DNA of 64,000 nt from positions 4,027,001 to 4,091,000 of the forward strand of contig CM043967.1 in NCBI GenBank assembly GCA_014529385.2. Direction: 5' to 3'. Made by a program: the position numbers and the translations under genes. Positions 1-10,687 of this stretch are shown piece by piece. Below the pieces are notes generated by a model, which worked only from the letters and a program-made list of their open reading frames with translations, was not told the origin of the DNA and did no database searches. Positions within the stretch are counted from its first letter, which is position 1. Each line of letters opens with the position of its first letter. This DNA comes from Adiantum capillus-veneris. Taxonomy: Eukaryota; Streptophyta; Polypodiopsida; Polypodiales; Pteridaceae.

Positions 1-560
1 AATCGGGTAAGGCATCAAGAACAGTCTGCACTAGGAAACTGTCTGAAATGACTTCACCTGCAGAAATGAGTTGCTCATTGATATCCTTGACACTAGCAAG
101 GAAAGTGTCCATATCATCTTCCTCATGCATAATCTTCGACTCCAGCTCTTTACACAGCAAAGCAATTTTAGCCTCATTGCAGCTTGCATAAAGACCTGCT
201 AGAATATCCCAAGCCTGTTTTGCAGATTTTGCTGAACGGATGTGAGGAACAATGGTGCACTTCACAGACAACGCAATCAATGCATGAGCATGCGTATCCT
301 TAACATCTCAACGAGCTTGTTCTACCGTAGGCAAAACAACTCTAACAGCTGCAATCCTTGCAGCAAGATCTGCAACATCCTCAACATCGCCTACATCCTC
401 AGAACCAGGAGGTACATCAATGCCCTGCACAATGTTCCAGACACCCTTTGACACAAGAACATGTTGCATCATATAAGCCCACATAGGGTAGTTGTCCCCA
501 TCCAACCTGTCCTCAGCAGCAAACATCTTGAACACATCTTTGTTGTTGTTGTCAGCCATG
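1..560 (-). pseudogene. Ty1/copia gag, 5' part (broken, runs off window)
   Basis: The minus-strand frame starts at an ATG at 560-558 (MADNNNKDVFKMF...). It contains the copia gag signature of an N-terminal LDGDNYPMW followed by a helical gag body with AKQAWDILAGLY. An in-frame TGA at 310-308 interrupts the reading frame; the same frame then stays open to the window edge at base 1, so the rest of the element lies outside. A tRNA-iMet primer-binding site (908-919) and an LTR (922-1148) lie immediately upstream on this strand, which fixes the orientation and the 5' end. The protein would be the capsid-like Gag of a retrotransposon. It is inactive as it stands because of the stop codon. Family assignment is by motif recognition only. 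Confidence 0.8.
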
Positions 561-907
561 GTAAATGCTGCACCTGATGTGAAAACTGCCCGAAAATAGG
601 AGAAACGGAGCGGGAACAACCTGTGCTATATAGCACAAACCGTAGAAGACTGTAAGGCACCTGTTATGCAAAAAATGGCACTGACAGAAATTTTGCACAA
701 AATGACGAAATAGCCTGTGCAGTAGCCTATAGTGGAAATGGAGCCCGAAATGAGCCCGAATCGAAAATCTGAGCAGACCAGGCTCTACGAGTTTGCCCAA
801 AGTATTTGTCGACCTACGAGAACGCTCGCCAAAGCTCACTGAAATCGGAGAAAGTGAGCAGGCGTGTACTGGAGCTGCTGGCGACTAAGCCCAGGAGGAC
901 GCAACCT

Positions 908-919
908 GCTCTGATACCA
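908..919 (-). promoter_or_regulatory. Primer-binding site for tRNA-iMet (copia remnant)
   Basis: On the minus strand this reads TGGTATCAGAGC, the standard plant copia primer site complementary to the 3' end of initiator methionine tRNA. Two bases separate it from the LTR at 922, as expected for a 5' LTR/PBS junction. Confidence 0.85.
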
Positions 920-921
920 AT

Positions 922-1148
922 TGTTGGAATTAGGGTTGCAGAGAAACGCACACAACTTGGAGAAGACGAAGGAAGCTCAAGGCACACAATAGAGAGTGTG
1001 TTACTTAGTATGCAATGGAAAGATAGATAGCCCTAGAGTGATGGGTGTATATACAATGCACGAGGGAAAAAACCTCCTAAAGAGGGAAAAAATGCCCCGG
1101 CAGTCCTAGTGTGTTCACACACATCACTACCACATGTATATGGTAACA
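922..1148 (-). repeat. Copia LTR, 227 bp, TGTTGG...GGTAACA
   Basis: A short LTR bounded by TGTT and AACA. A second copy of the same family, clearly alignable over its whole length, lies at 57515-57743. Here it is followed on the minus strand by a primer site and gag, so it acts as a 5' LTR for the gag at 1-560. On its other side, at 1149-1380, it abuts sequence related to the 3' end of a copia pol, so it also sits where a 3' LTR would be. Confidence 0.8.
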
Positions 1149-1380
1149 TCATCAATCCACAAAGGGGAGTAAGTGTATAGCTTTGTAAAGCCTAAAATTG
1201 CACACAAAGTTTTTATGGAAAGATCAATAAGGTTATCTTGGATAGACACTAAATCAGCCATATGTCTCCCTAACCAAGTCTCTCCCTCACAAAATGGTAA
1301 TGCATCTCTATGTTCTTGGCACAAGCATGCTCCACCAAGTTTCTTGCAACTCCAAATATGCTCTAACTAAGTAAAGATAA
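1149..1380 (-). pseudogene. Copia pol 3'-end remnant
   Basis: Sequence such as atcaatccacaaagggga, then ggtaatgca...ggcacaagcatg and a final gctctaact aligns in the same order and orientation with the RNase H/C-terminal pol sequence at 57815-58045. No open frame survives. Relative to the 57.7-kb copy, roughly 90 bp including the polypurine tract are missing at the LTR junction. Confidence 0.6.
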
Positions 1381-4300
1381 TAGAGAGGTAATGGTGGCAA
1401 ACTACGTGCCCAACAAACTCAAGGACCTTCATTAACCTAAATCTTGCAATGCTACATCTCCACCTTTCTTCTTCTAAATGTATCTGCATTGCATTCCCTC
1501 CCTTTTTTTACCTATGAACACTCTTCAAATCTCTCTCTTTTTCGTGCATTCCTTCTCTCTCCTCACAAATACTTTCATTCTTTGGCATACTCCCCCTTAC
1601 CAAGCACCTTCATCACCATTCGCATTTTTAGTGCTTGATTATCTCTTCTCTCTTTCTTGTTGTGAGCTCCAAGATGTCATCCAATGCAATGCTACTCCAA
1701 GACATCACCAAGAAACAAATAAATTTGTTATTACAAATTTGATTTTGAGTTTCAATCTTCAATCAAGCGATCTGATGTAGTATGCCCATGCAGCACATGA
1801 TGTATAGTGCTCTCACCAAGGGACCGCCTCCATTTTAGAACTTTACAGAGTTATTGCACTTTGTTGGTGATGGACATGGAGACTTACTTAGCTACTAGAA
1901 AAGGATGCCCTATATAATTTTGGAAGAAATTGGGGTAAGGAGGCGAGTTATTGCTTCTTACCAGTTCCCAAGCACGATTGTTGAAAGTAAGGCCAAGAGG
2001 GTGGAGCAAATTGAGCAACAACAACCTATACAATTGTCACAAGCATTAAGAAGGCATCTCATCCATCATCAAGATGCTAACACAAAGACAATACAAAGAA
2101 ACAAAGTCACAAAAGCAACACGAGACAAAGTTAAAGCTGAGGTCAACAACCTTGTAAGAGCAAGATCGTGACTCATCTTTGTTAAGAGTTAGGTTAGTAT
2201 TGTTTGTTGATGACATTCTCTTTTGCATGTTTTTTAGTATAATTTTCTCTTGCTTATACCCTATTCTTGGGGAGATTTTCTAAAAAACGCCCTTTTCTCT
2301 ATATTCATGGTTTCTTGTGCACTAGCATCCTACCATCCTACAAGGACATGGAAAATCCTCTATAATGATTGTATGGCCCTGCAATCAAACGTTTAACGAA
2401 TTGACCAAATCTCCTACAAAGGAAGGTCAACCCATCACTGTAGGAAAGCATCTTTAGGCACACACAAGCAAGGAAAATTAGACATAGTCTTTTGATAATA
2501 CCTTGTGTGTAATGTAAGCAAAATTAGCCACACATTTAACCATACAAGAAGCATTGTTGTACTCATTTTGTAAAAAACCAATTTGGCTTTATTTCCTTTC
2601 ACTCCAATGATTTCATCACTCGTGTTTCCAGTGTTATAAATGCTACACTACCACATCCACCTCAACCTTTCAAAATGCAAGTTATGGCATCCAACATCTC
2701 ACTCTCAGTGAAGAAGGCATCTAAGGCATTACCATTTACTGAGTACCTACACTCATAAATGACCAACCCCTACAGTGTCAGCAAAAAGAAACTCGAGAAC
2801 TTAGTAGTAAGAGATAAAGCAAATCAATATATGTGAATAAGACTATATAACTATCCCTCAAGTGCACCAAACACCCTTGTCACTACCTCGCTCGTGGGGT
2901 CCATGTAGGATCCATAGTTGCTTGAAGACATCAGGAATCCAAGGTGATCTCCATTGGGAATCTAGGGTGATCTCGGTTGTTGGATCAAGTTCGTGAAGTC
3001 GGGTCGCTTCGACATGACAATGCTTGATCTCAACCATAGATCCCTCCTCAATCACGCCGTGTCATTTAGAGGCGTGGACTAGCCATCAAGGACTCCCCCG
3101 TCGAAGTTCTTTTTATTTTATTCTTCCATTGACAAAACATCAATTAGGTGAGGCTTTTCTGCTTGTAAAAAATTGTTTTACTGCGAAATCATGGCTTTGC
3201 CATGTTTGGCTTATCAGCAGGTCAAAACAAAAAGATGCTTCTTCAACATACCCAATAAATTTTTTATCGCTTGGCATCGCAAAAGACTTCAAAAGCTGGG
3301 TTAACTTCTAGACCCTTTCCGATCATCCGAGAGTGAAATGGATCTGGACTACGCAAAGAACATTTCTTGGAAGTGGAAGCTGTGACAATCAAAGTAAATC
3401 CAGTGATCAAGCTGTGTGAGAGTGAGGCAACAGAAAATAGGAACAATCAACGTCGTTGCCATGACCGTTCTGTGTACAGGGGCCTCTGCAAGCAAGCTCA
3501 AGTCCCCCTATTTCCAATTTGAAGTCTGTCAAAATCAAGAGGCGATTTTCTTAAACACTGAGCAGATTGTATGCTGTTCAAAGCAGACATGACAAAATTT
3601 CAAAGCTTAAAAGCAGCACAAAGGAGAAAAAAAATTCAGCTTTAATCATAACCTCTGAAATTGTTTTCCGAATCCCACATATGATGGAAGACAGCCTGGT
3701 TGCAACCAGGCTCAAAGGATAGTTCATGCATTACGTGATGTGCACAGATTACATTTGGTTGCATGCATTTGTTTATGGCATCAGCCTGGTTTCACCATCA
3801 TTTTAGAGGGAATGTAAAGACTTTTAGTGGTTGGAAGCAGATATTTTGAGTCTCAATTGGGTAGATCCCCCACCCCCCCTCTCAAACATTGGAAGGCATC
3901 AGATTTCCCCCATGGTAGCTAGCATGGTCACTCTCCAGTACGAGAAGAAAAAATTGTACCTTATGTTTGTTGCGAGTATTTTAACGGACATTCAAACAAT
4001 ACCATGCGACAGATGTAAATAAACACACTACTACAAATCGGGGCTGCTGGCAGCTCAGCGATATTTCAAGTTGTACCAAATTTAAAGAATTTTACTTAAA
4101 CAGGAGACTTCAAAAGCCCAATTCAATGGCAACAAAAGTAAGTAAATTTTATGAGGAGACAGACCAGAAACATAGCAGTGAACCATTCTGCAATATAGAA
4201 CCAAAATCCTCACAAACTATACATCGCACATGCAAGAAAACATCTTAGCTGTGTTTACAATTACATGGAATGCTGGTCAAGGGTATCTTCTGACAATGTT

Positions 4301-4591
4301 CTCCTCATTGCAGCAACTTTCAGGTGGCAAAAATGGATCATTTTCTTCCACTACAACACCATGTGTTCTGTGGGTCAACTCAATCATGCGAACTGGTGAC
4401 CTCCATTCACTCTACATGCTGTAAATTTCCTTACGCTTTTCTTGTCTTGAAGGGCTTGGGGGCATCCAAACTCCCAAGCCTAACTCACCTTCCAGGATGT
4501 GTGACATAGGGAATATTGAGTGCAGGCCAAAAGAGCCAAACAAATAAGACCCACACTTTGTATAGAGTGCCAATCAACCTCTCACTAGCGT
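1381..4591. other. No recognisable gene
   Basis: AT-rich intergenic sequence. Short open frames occur, such as an 88-codon frame at 1905-2171 with many charged residues, but none shows a known domain, a supporting splice structure or a repeat boundary. A stretch at 4026-4036 resembles a CACTA terminus but has no partner. Confidence 0.5.
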
Positions 4592-7500
4592 CTACCTTGC
4601 CTTGAACTTCTTTTTCCCAGTGGCTTTTTTCTTTGCATACCACTTCTTCTTACCCCCTTCCCCTTTCGCCTGGTGCGCCTTGCTCTCCTCCTGTATATTG
4701 AAGACACTCACTGCCTGTGGCAGTGATAGTTCAAAACTTTAATTGATTACAGCCAAAAATCCAAACAGTTTGATGAAAAGAATATAAAGAAGAAAGTTAA
4801 TGAGGACCATTTTGAGCTAGAAGAAACATGGGTCTCACCTTGTTGACATCAATCACATCACTATTGTTGGCCGCAAGTACTTTACTCAAGACACGCTCAA
4901 ATTGCTGCTTTTCTTGAAGTCCCATGCCTGATCCCTCTACAACAGGAAGAAACTGAGGGGGCACACATTAACATAATTAGTAATGCTGCTGAATGGTTTG
5001 CTCATGAGAAAATGTTGAAAAATCCAAACATTTCTGATGCAAAACCAAACAATCAATAAAGGACCAGACCTTTCAGGGATTGTAGCACAACCAAATTTGT
5101 CATGAACATTTAGAAAGTTGTCAAAACATCAAAATGCGGATGAGGATTGAAACACCCAAAATAGATGAATCACCCCAGTTGCTCAAAACTGAAATAGACC
5201 ATGACACTAAAGGACTGCGACAAAGAAGTCAAAAAACACCTGGTACATTACTGTGTTAAGAGCTAAAGCATATAACAAAAAAAAGAGAACACACTTTCAT
5301 ACCATTATCAAACATTTGTTTTACTGTAACACAGCAAAGAAAATAAGTGTAGACAATTGCAAAACACACTTCCATACCATACATACACATCTGTTTCATA
5401 TTAACACAGCAAACAAAAGAAGTCTAGACAAATGCCAATCTCGTCATGCATAGCCCATGTGGGTGCAAGCACAAAAGAAAGATCGTGTCATATATCACTA
5501 AATTATGAACAGACAATATTTTTCCTTCCTTTGATTCAATCACATAGGGGGGGAGGCTAAGAGGCTCCTGACCTTCCTAAACTTGCCATTGTGCTTAGCC
5601 TGCTTTTCTCCATCCCGTTTGCGATCAAATTTTCCACCACTTGCAGTTGAAGTACCTGCGAGGCCTGCCGCAAAGCCTATCTCACCTTTGCTGATCTTTT
5701 TCGGAAGTTCTTTTGTGCCAGTTATCGGCAAACTAGTTGCAGACAACTGCAGAGTACTGTTCATAAAAACAAGTACTAATGATATATATTGTGAAAACAG
5801 TTAAAGTGCAGAGAACAATCAAGAAAAACCTTCAGCAGGAAATACCTTGGTAGTGCCCCCTTGCCACCAACCTTTGCTGCCCTTTTCAGGTTTTCCAACT
5901 GATTTTTGGCTTCCTTTGCTATATGGGACTTCTTTTCAGCTAACCTCTGTGCAAAGGGATCCGTACCCAATTCTTCAGAGAAAAAAACATGTCCAATTAA
6001 TACGAATATTTGCATTTCCTTCGTTTTTTTCAGAAATACAGTAAAGAAGTCTTTCAGCAAAAAAAGCAAGTTCAGACATTTGTTGGTCATTGAGGATGCC
6101 ATGATTATAAGGAACCAAAAAATGTGACAAAAAGAAACATACTCATATTAACTCATCTAAAAGCATAGTCAATATGCGAAATGTCCCTATCCTGTGTATC
6201 ATGGATAACATGTGCATACAAACATGAAGACCCTGGTGACCAGGTGTGACAAGTTTGTTGACTTGAGAAGGCAGCAGGTGGTGGAACAGATGATGCAGCA
6301 ATCGGAGCAGCCGAAGGAGTGCCGGATCAAAGGACCCGTTCTTAAGCAGTACTGCTCGCAATTTGCAGCGGAAAAAGCATGACTGTATGGAGTCTGATGA
6401 GGTGGCAGATTCAACACTGAGGAGCTTCCAGCTATCTAAAAGAGTTGACTTCAAGACTCTTTGGGGACCAATTATTACAAGAAGATCATTTTTATAGCCC
6501 TGTTTTAAGAGCTGATTTTTTAGTTGCTTTTGTAAGGCCAAGTGCCTATAAATTAAAGGCCAGACGTCATCGTAGAATGCCAGATAAAGTGATGCGTGGT
6601 CAAAACGATTGTAAACTGAAATTACTAATCAATAACAAAATACCGCCAGTGGATCAGCCGTGTGCTAGGTGATTACAGTGACATCAAAACTCAGCCTTCT
6701 TCTTGTCTCACAAGAACAACAATCACTTCCGACGGAGGCTAACCCTAACCCTGTTTGGGTTTGGCATCTCTCTAGATTCATCCAATCGGTCCCGGTATCT
6801 CCCAAGGACAAGTGATGGGGAGTGAGGGTTGTTTTTGTGGCTGTGGCCCAGCTGGAGTGAGGTACTTTCTCATGTCTGGATATCTCTAGCCATGTCTAGC
6901 CTTGGGTTTTAGCTCTTGCCATGGCCATCTAGGCTCCTGCAAGCTGAGGGTATTTTTCCCTACAGATTCCACCCCCCCCCCCCCCCCCCCCCAAAAGGGC
7001 CGTAAGGCCTCTGGTGCCTTGTTTGTCCCCTTTTTCCACTTTTCCCCTATTGCCCCTTCGTGGGGCCTTATATGTGGGTTGGGCAGCTGCCTGTGTGGAG
7101 AATATAGGTAATAGCCTTCTTTTTAAAGGTTGTTGTTTTGAATTCTAATGCATATTATCATGTGATAAATCACAATAAATAAGAAAGCCTGAAACAGAAA
7201 GCCAAAACCTATTTAAAACCATCAGAGCGACCATCCATGCTTGAACTTCAAATGAACATTCTATACAAAAAATAAAAGAGATCAAAATTAATAAATTCAT
7301 AAAACATTCTCCTAAAAAGTTTCATTTGCCAGGTCCATAAACCCAATGATTATACCAAGACAGCAACAATACAAAGGTGAAGTTACCAACCATCAGATGA
7401 CTTTGCATCAATTATGGGAATATCTCTCTCATCCCTGACTCTCTTATAGCCATAGCGACGTCGCCATTCCTGGTTCGGCTCATCAAACTCGAGCTTACTT

Positions 7501-8357
7501 CGTTTCCTCTTTTGGATACCTACAGAAGGAACCAACGCTCAAAACTCCCTTCACATGTGGAGATGATGCAAATGCTGTTAGACAAAACACCACCTTTCTT
7601 TTGAGCAAACACTTCCCATTTTGTAGGTGGCCTAGCCTTTGGTAACTGCACCAACATGTAAACATAATCTCTTTTTTCCATGAGAAAATCTTCTTATTAA
7701 AATGAACATCTCAAGGGCACATCATCAAGACAAGCGTACAATGCCTATCATCACAGAGATATGATCCCAAAAATCCATAAAAATTCTGTGCGTGCAAGTG
7801 AGTGGTGTGCATTTATGTAAGAGCAAACATATAACCAGATGTGTGTACTCACAAAAATATATATAAACGTTTACATGGGTATACATGTATGCACAGATAC
7901 ATATGTGGATATTACACATGCATGTATTTCTATACACACAAAAATATATATAAACGTTTATATGGTATACATGTACGCACAGATACATATGTGGATATTA
8001 CACATGCATATATTTCTATACACACACACACATGCATTTCAAATATTTTCAACTATGCTTATATCTATAAAAACAAAGGTCTACACTTATTTTTTGGTTA
8101 AACTGTAGTTATATATACATGTGTGTATGAATGTATGTGTAAATGTATCACACATATCTATGCACACACGTGTGTGTGAAAATATACACACATACCCACA
8201 TATCTATGTATGAATGTGTCGTTTACGTATGTGTATATATGAATCCATGAATCAAATATAATTGTACATATGTACACAGATACATAACCATATATGTTTC
8301 ACTGTGAGCGTCCAAGTGCATATTTAGGGAACATGGGTTTTACACAAAACACAATTG

Positions 8358-8427
<70 letters not shown>

Positions 8428-8777
8428 TCAAAACAAGCCAAATGAGCAGGGCCACTTACAGGTTTCTCTCGAGGTAGCCGAATTGTAGATGAAGGGAGTT
8501 GAACAATACGACCAGTCTTGTCGGCAGTGGAGGGAAGACTAAAGAGCTTCTCTGCCAGTGCCTGCAGGGCCTGCTCTCCCCTTTCAAGACACTCCCGTGT
8601 TATTTCCTCCCTGTCACAACAGGTGAATCAGGTGATGGCGCGAAAAACATAAATGTGGTTGTGCAGGCAAACAGGAGAGAGAGCCCACTTGGAGAGGGAG
8701 GAAGTGATATCAGCATTTCGTGCATCTGCTACGAGCAAATTACCCAGGTCCACGAAAACTTCGTGTAGCTCCTCCAT
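4592..8777 (-). CDS. RRS1: Ribosome biogenesis regulatory protein RRS1 homologue (8 exons)
   Basis: RRS1 works with Rpf2 in the nucleolus to load the 5S rRNP (5S rRNA, uL18, uL5) onto the pre-60S ribosome. Exons on the minus strand: 8777-8689, 8610-8460, 7645-7594, 7519-7391, 5972-5846, 5756-5573, 4952-4839, 4714-4592. All introns are GT-AG, the phases join, and the sum is 969 nt (322 residues), close to the roughly 320 of plant RRS1. Landmarks: VDLGNLL (9-15); [16 protein letters not shown] spanning the exon 2/3 junction; a KKGIQKRK basic motif across exons 3/4; [28 protein letters not shown] and [11 protein letters not shown] in exon 6; a lysine-rich C-terminal tail ending at TAG 4594-4592. 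The start at 8777 is preferred because the extra 30 codons from an upstream in-frame ATG at 8867 do not resemble the family. Family and exon joins are inferred by eye from known plant RRS1 sequences; no transcript evidence is available. Confidence 0.9.
4953..5572 (-). other. RRS1 intron 6
   Basis: A 620-bp AT-rich intron between GTCAGG (donor, minus strand) and CCTCAG (acceptor). No internal gene or repeat boundary was seen. Confidence 0.75.
5973..7390 (-). other. RRS1 intron 4, 1418 bp
   Basis: The longest RRS1 intron, running from donor GTTGGT at 7390 to acceptor GAAG ending at 5973. It holds a 21-base poly-C run (972-992 of this kilobase, i.e. 6972-6992) and, on the opposite strand, a 52-codon ATG frame at 6224-6382. 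The two copies of the plant telomere-like CCCTAA unit near 6738-6751 are too few to mean much. Confidence 0.75.
6224..6382 (+). CDS. Small unexplained ORF inside RRS1 intron 4 (52 aa)
   Basis: A frame from ATG to TGA, antisense to RRS1, encoding [20 protein letters not shown]... with a charged, helix-prone middle ([15 protein letters not shown]) and a lysine/cysteine-bearing end. Its composition looks more like protein than the surrounding intron, but I recognise no family. It could be an exon fragment captured by a repeat, or chance. Confidence 0.2.
   Translation: MKTLVTRCDKFVDLRRQQVVEQMMQQSEQPKECRIKGPVLKQYCSQFAAEKA
7646..8459 (-). other. RRS1 intron 2 with microsatellites
   Basis: An 814-bp intron with donor GTAAGT at 8459 and acceptor GTGCAG ending at 7646. 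It contains a long (CA)n/(TG)n and (TC)n/(GA)n block at 8359-8427, beginning about 32 bases after the donor in transcript orientation. At 7843-8035 there is a 100-bp-scale duplicated segment (acaaaaatatatataaacg... occurring twice). Confidence 0.75.
8359..8427. repeat. (TG)n followed by (AG)n microsatellite
   Basis: About 25 TG units followed by about 9 AG units, without interruption, inside RRS1 intron 2. Confidence 0.98.
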
Positions 8778-9020
8778 TCGAATGGTCTGCTTGAGAGCTT
8801 CAATAAACCATAAACCTAAGGCAGTACAATATGGTCCATGTTTGCCAAAACATACTTTCTCAGTCATACCAAATCTATGCTTCCCTCAAGAGGGTTTTAA
8901 TGAAGCTAGAGTGGTGAGATCAACGGCACAGAAGTGAGAGCACAAAAGCAGAGGTGATAGAGGACATCATATGCCGAAAAGTAAACAAGGACACGAGGGG
9001 AGTAAACAAGAACTTACTTC

Positions 9021-9400
9021 TTCTTTTTTACAACACACCAGAGGGCCCACCGGGGGAGGTGCCTATCCCTACCAAATATTGGCCATGAAACATGGTCGGG
9101 CAAGGGCCGCGTACCATCGGGCAAGAGCCATGCATAGGCATCACCATGGCCACCTAATTGATGCACCACATGTACTAGGAATAGCGGAGAGAACTCGTAG
9201 CAACAAGCCAGGAACCTCCTCCTTAGGTGACCCACCCCAGGAGGAAGATGCACTGGAGTGTTTAAGGGCAAGAGCCCTAGCAACATGAACACCAGGTGAG
9301 CACAAGGTGCCCCTCTTGAGGGGACCCAAAGGGGGTGTTGAACCCACAACCCATAGGTTGAGAAGCCAAAGCCTTACTATTAGACCAACTCTTTGGGGAC
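9021..9400 (-). mobile_element. tRNA-derived SINE with 14-bp target-site duplication
   Basis: The element is flanked by a perfect direct repeat CAAGAACTTACTTC at 9007-9020 and 9401-9414. On the minus strand it begins GTCCCCAAAGAG and within the first 70 bases shows a tRNA-like A box (TGGTCTAATAG) and B box (GGTTCAACACC). It ends in an A-rich tail (GTAAAAAAGAA). Length is 380 bp. The flanking duplication, internal Pol III promoter and A-rich end are together diagnostic of a SINE. It carries no protein and would depend on a LINE for mobility. It lies just upstream of RRS1. Confidence 0.85.
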
Positions 9401-9414
9401 CAAGAACTTACTTC

Positions 9415-10200
9415 ATAATGGTATTAATTTGCGTACATTTCAACGAACCACACCGCGTGGCTAGCTCATCAGGCTATAGTATGCGAGGTCGCGGATTCAA
9501 GTCCTCAATCGTATGCATGCAGGTCAACGCCCTTGACTTTTTTGACATCGTTCGTGCGCCTTGAGCTTTGCATGCTTCAACTTGCACGTAGATCCCACCG
9601 TCGGGGTTCATTTAAGACCTCATGGCACAGCGTCGTGGCTATGCTTCCACTAGCTTGTCTTCTGAGTCCAGGTGAAATCTTCAATAGATTCCTCTTCCTC
9701 AAGTACTTTACCCCAAGGTTGACACACAACCTCTAACATCACTTTAAAAGTGAAGTTCAAGATTTGAACTCTGCCCATCGGGTAGTTTAACCATTTGGCA
9801 TAAACCAATTGGATTGTCTTGAATGCTTGTAATTGGTGTGCACGCTTAATTTAAAAATGAGTAACTTGATCTCTGTTGCCCCTATCTACGGCCTCCGCCT
9901 ATTGTTGCCGCCTATGTCTGCCCCTTCCGACTATGGCCGCCCTTGTCTACCAATGGTCGTCTTCCCCTTAGCAGCTTCGTCCATGCTCGGCACTCTGTAA
10001 GAGATTTTGGTTACCCCAAACGAAGGCATCTTCACAAGATTTTACTTTTTTCAAGAATTTTTATCAATTGGTATCCCCAACGAGCTCACATAAATGGCAA
10101 GCATGAAATTCAAAACCCTTTTGTGACGAAATCCCTCCCCCCCTTCTCGCTTTGGCATGCCCTTCCCCAATTCCTTATCGTGATAGTTGTAGACGGTGGG
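9415..10200. other. No gene; possible SINE fragments
   Basis: Contains the tRNA-like segment at 9455-9515 and, on the minus strand, a weaker one near 9815-9755 (ATGCCAAATGGTTAAAC then AGTTCAAATCTT). Otherwise featureless. Confidence 0.4.
9455..9515 (+). other. tRNA-like Pol III promoter sequence (SINE head remnant?)
   Basis: The sequence gtggctagctcatcagg (A-box-like) is followed about 30 bases later by gcggattcaagtcct (B-box-like), tRNA-like spacing. It cannot be a working tRNA because the acceptor stem does not pair. Probably the 5' part of another SINE; its end and target duplication were not identified. Confidence 0.4.
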
Positions 10201-10687
10201 AACATTCCCTAGGCTGGAATTCCAACTGGCGGGGCTAAACTGGTAATTACCAAGTCAGTTATTGCAATAATTGCACAATGGACACTCAATCAGAGACCTA
10301 GTTCGCGGGTATAAATAGGGTCTAGTGTCTTGGAACTCACTTGGCTCTTGTATGCTCTTGTTGATAAGCTTAGAGCAATCCTTTGGCTCACACTGTACTT
10401 TGTTCCAATTGTACTGATTTGATCTAAATATAATCCAATTTCCATTCGAGTCTATGTGTCATTTCCATTTCATTTACTATTTGTAGTTCCATTTTAGTGT
10501 CAATGTCTTTGTCTTCTATTGTCTGAAGTTTGTAGTCTGACTTGACAACTAACTCTTAAACCAACACTGGAATAGTTGTCTGAAGAGACCACCTCATTCC
10601 ATTTTGGTGATCATGGCGGCTTGAGTTGAAGTGCTCTTGACAATGGATTACTCTCGGAGTTGGTTTTGAGTTAGTTGTTTGTAGTCA
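10201..10687 (+). repeat. Probable gypsy LTR/leader remnant with TATA box
   Basis: TATAAATAGG at 10310-10319 is followed by a T-rich transcribed-type leader and then by gag-like sequence from 10688. A similar TATAAATAGG lies at 55266-55275 upstream of another gypsy fragment. LTR ends were not identified, so this is an inference from position. Confidence 0.4.

Noticed and set aside
1905-2171. 88-codon charged open frame
   Set aside because: No recognisable domain, no splice partners and no repeat context; too short to call a gene.
4026-4040. CACTACTACAAATCGG, resembling a CACTA terminus
   Set aside because: No matching inverted end or target duplication could be found in the window; one end alone is not evidence.
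6738-6752. Telomere-like CCCTAACCCT
   Set aside because: Only two units; expected by chance in a window this size.
9014-9349. 111-codon open frame on the minus strand
   Set aside because: It lies wholly within the SINE and starts in its tRNA-like head; SINEs do not encode proteins.
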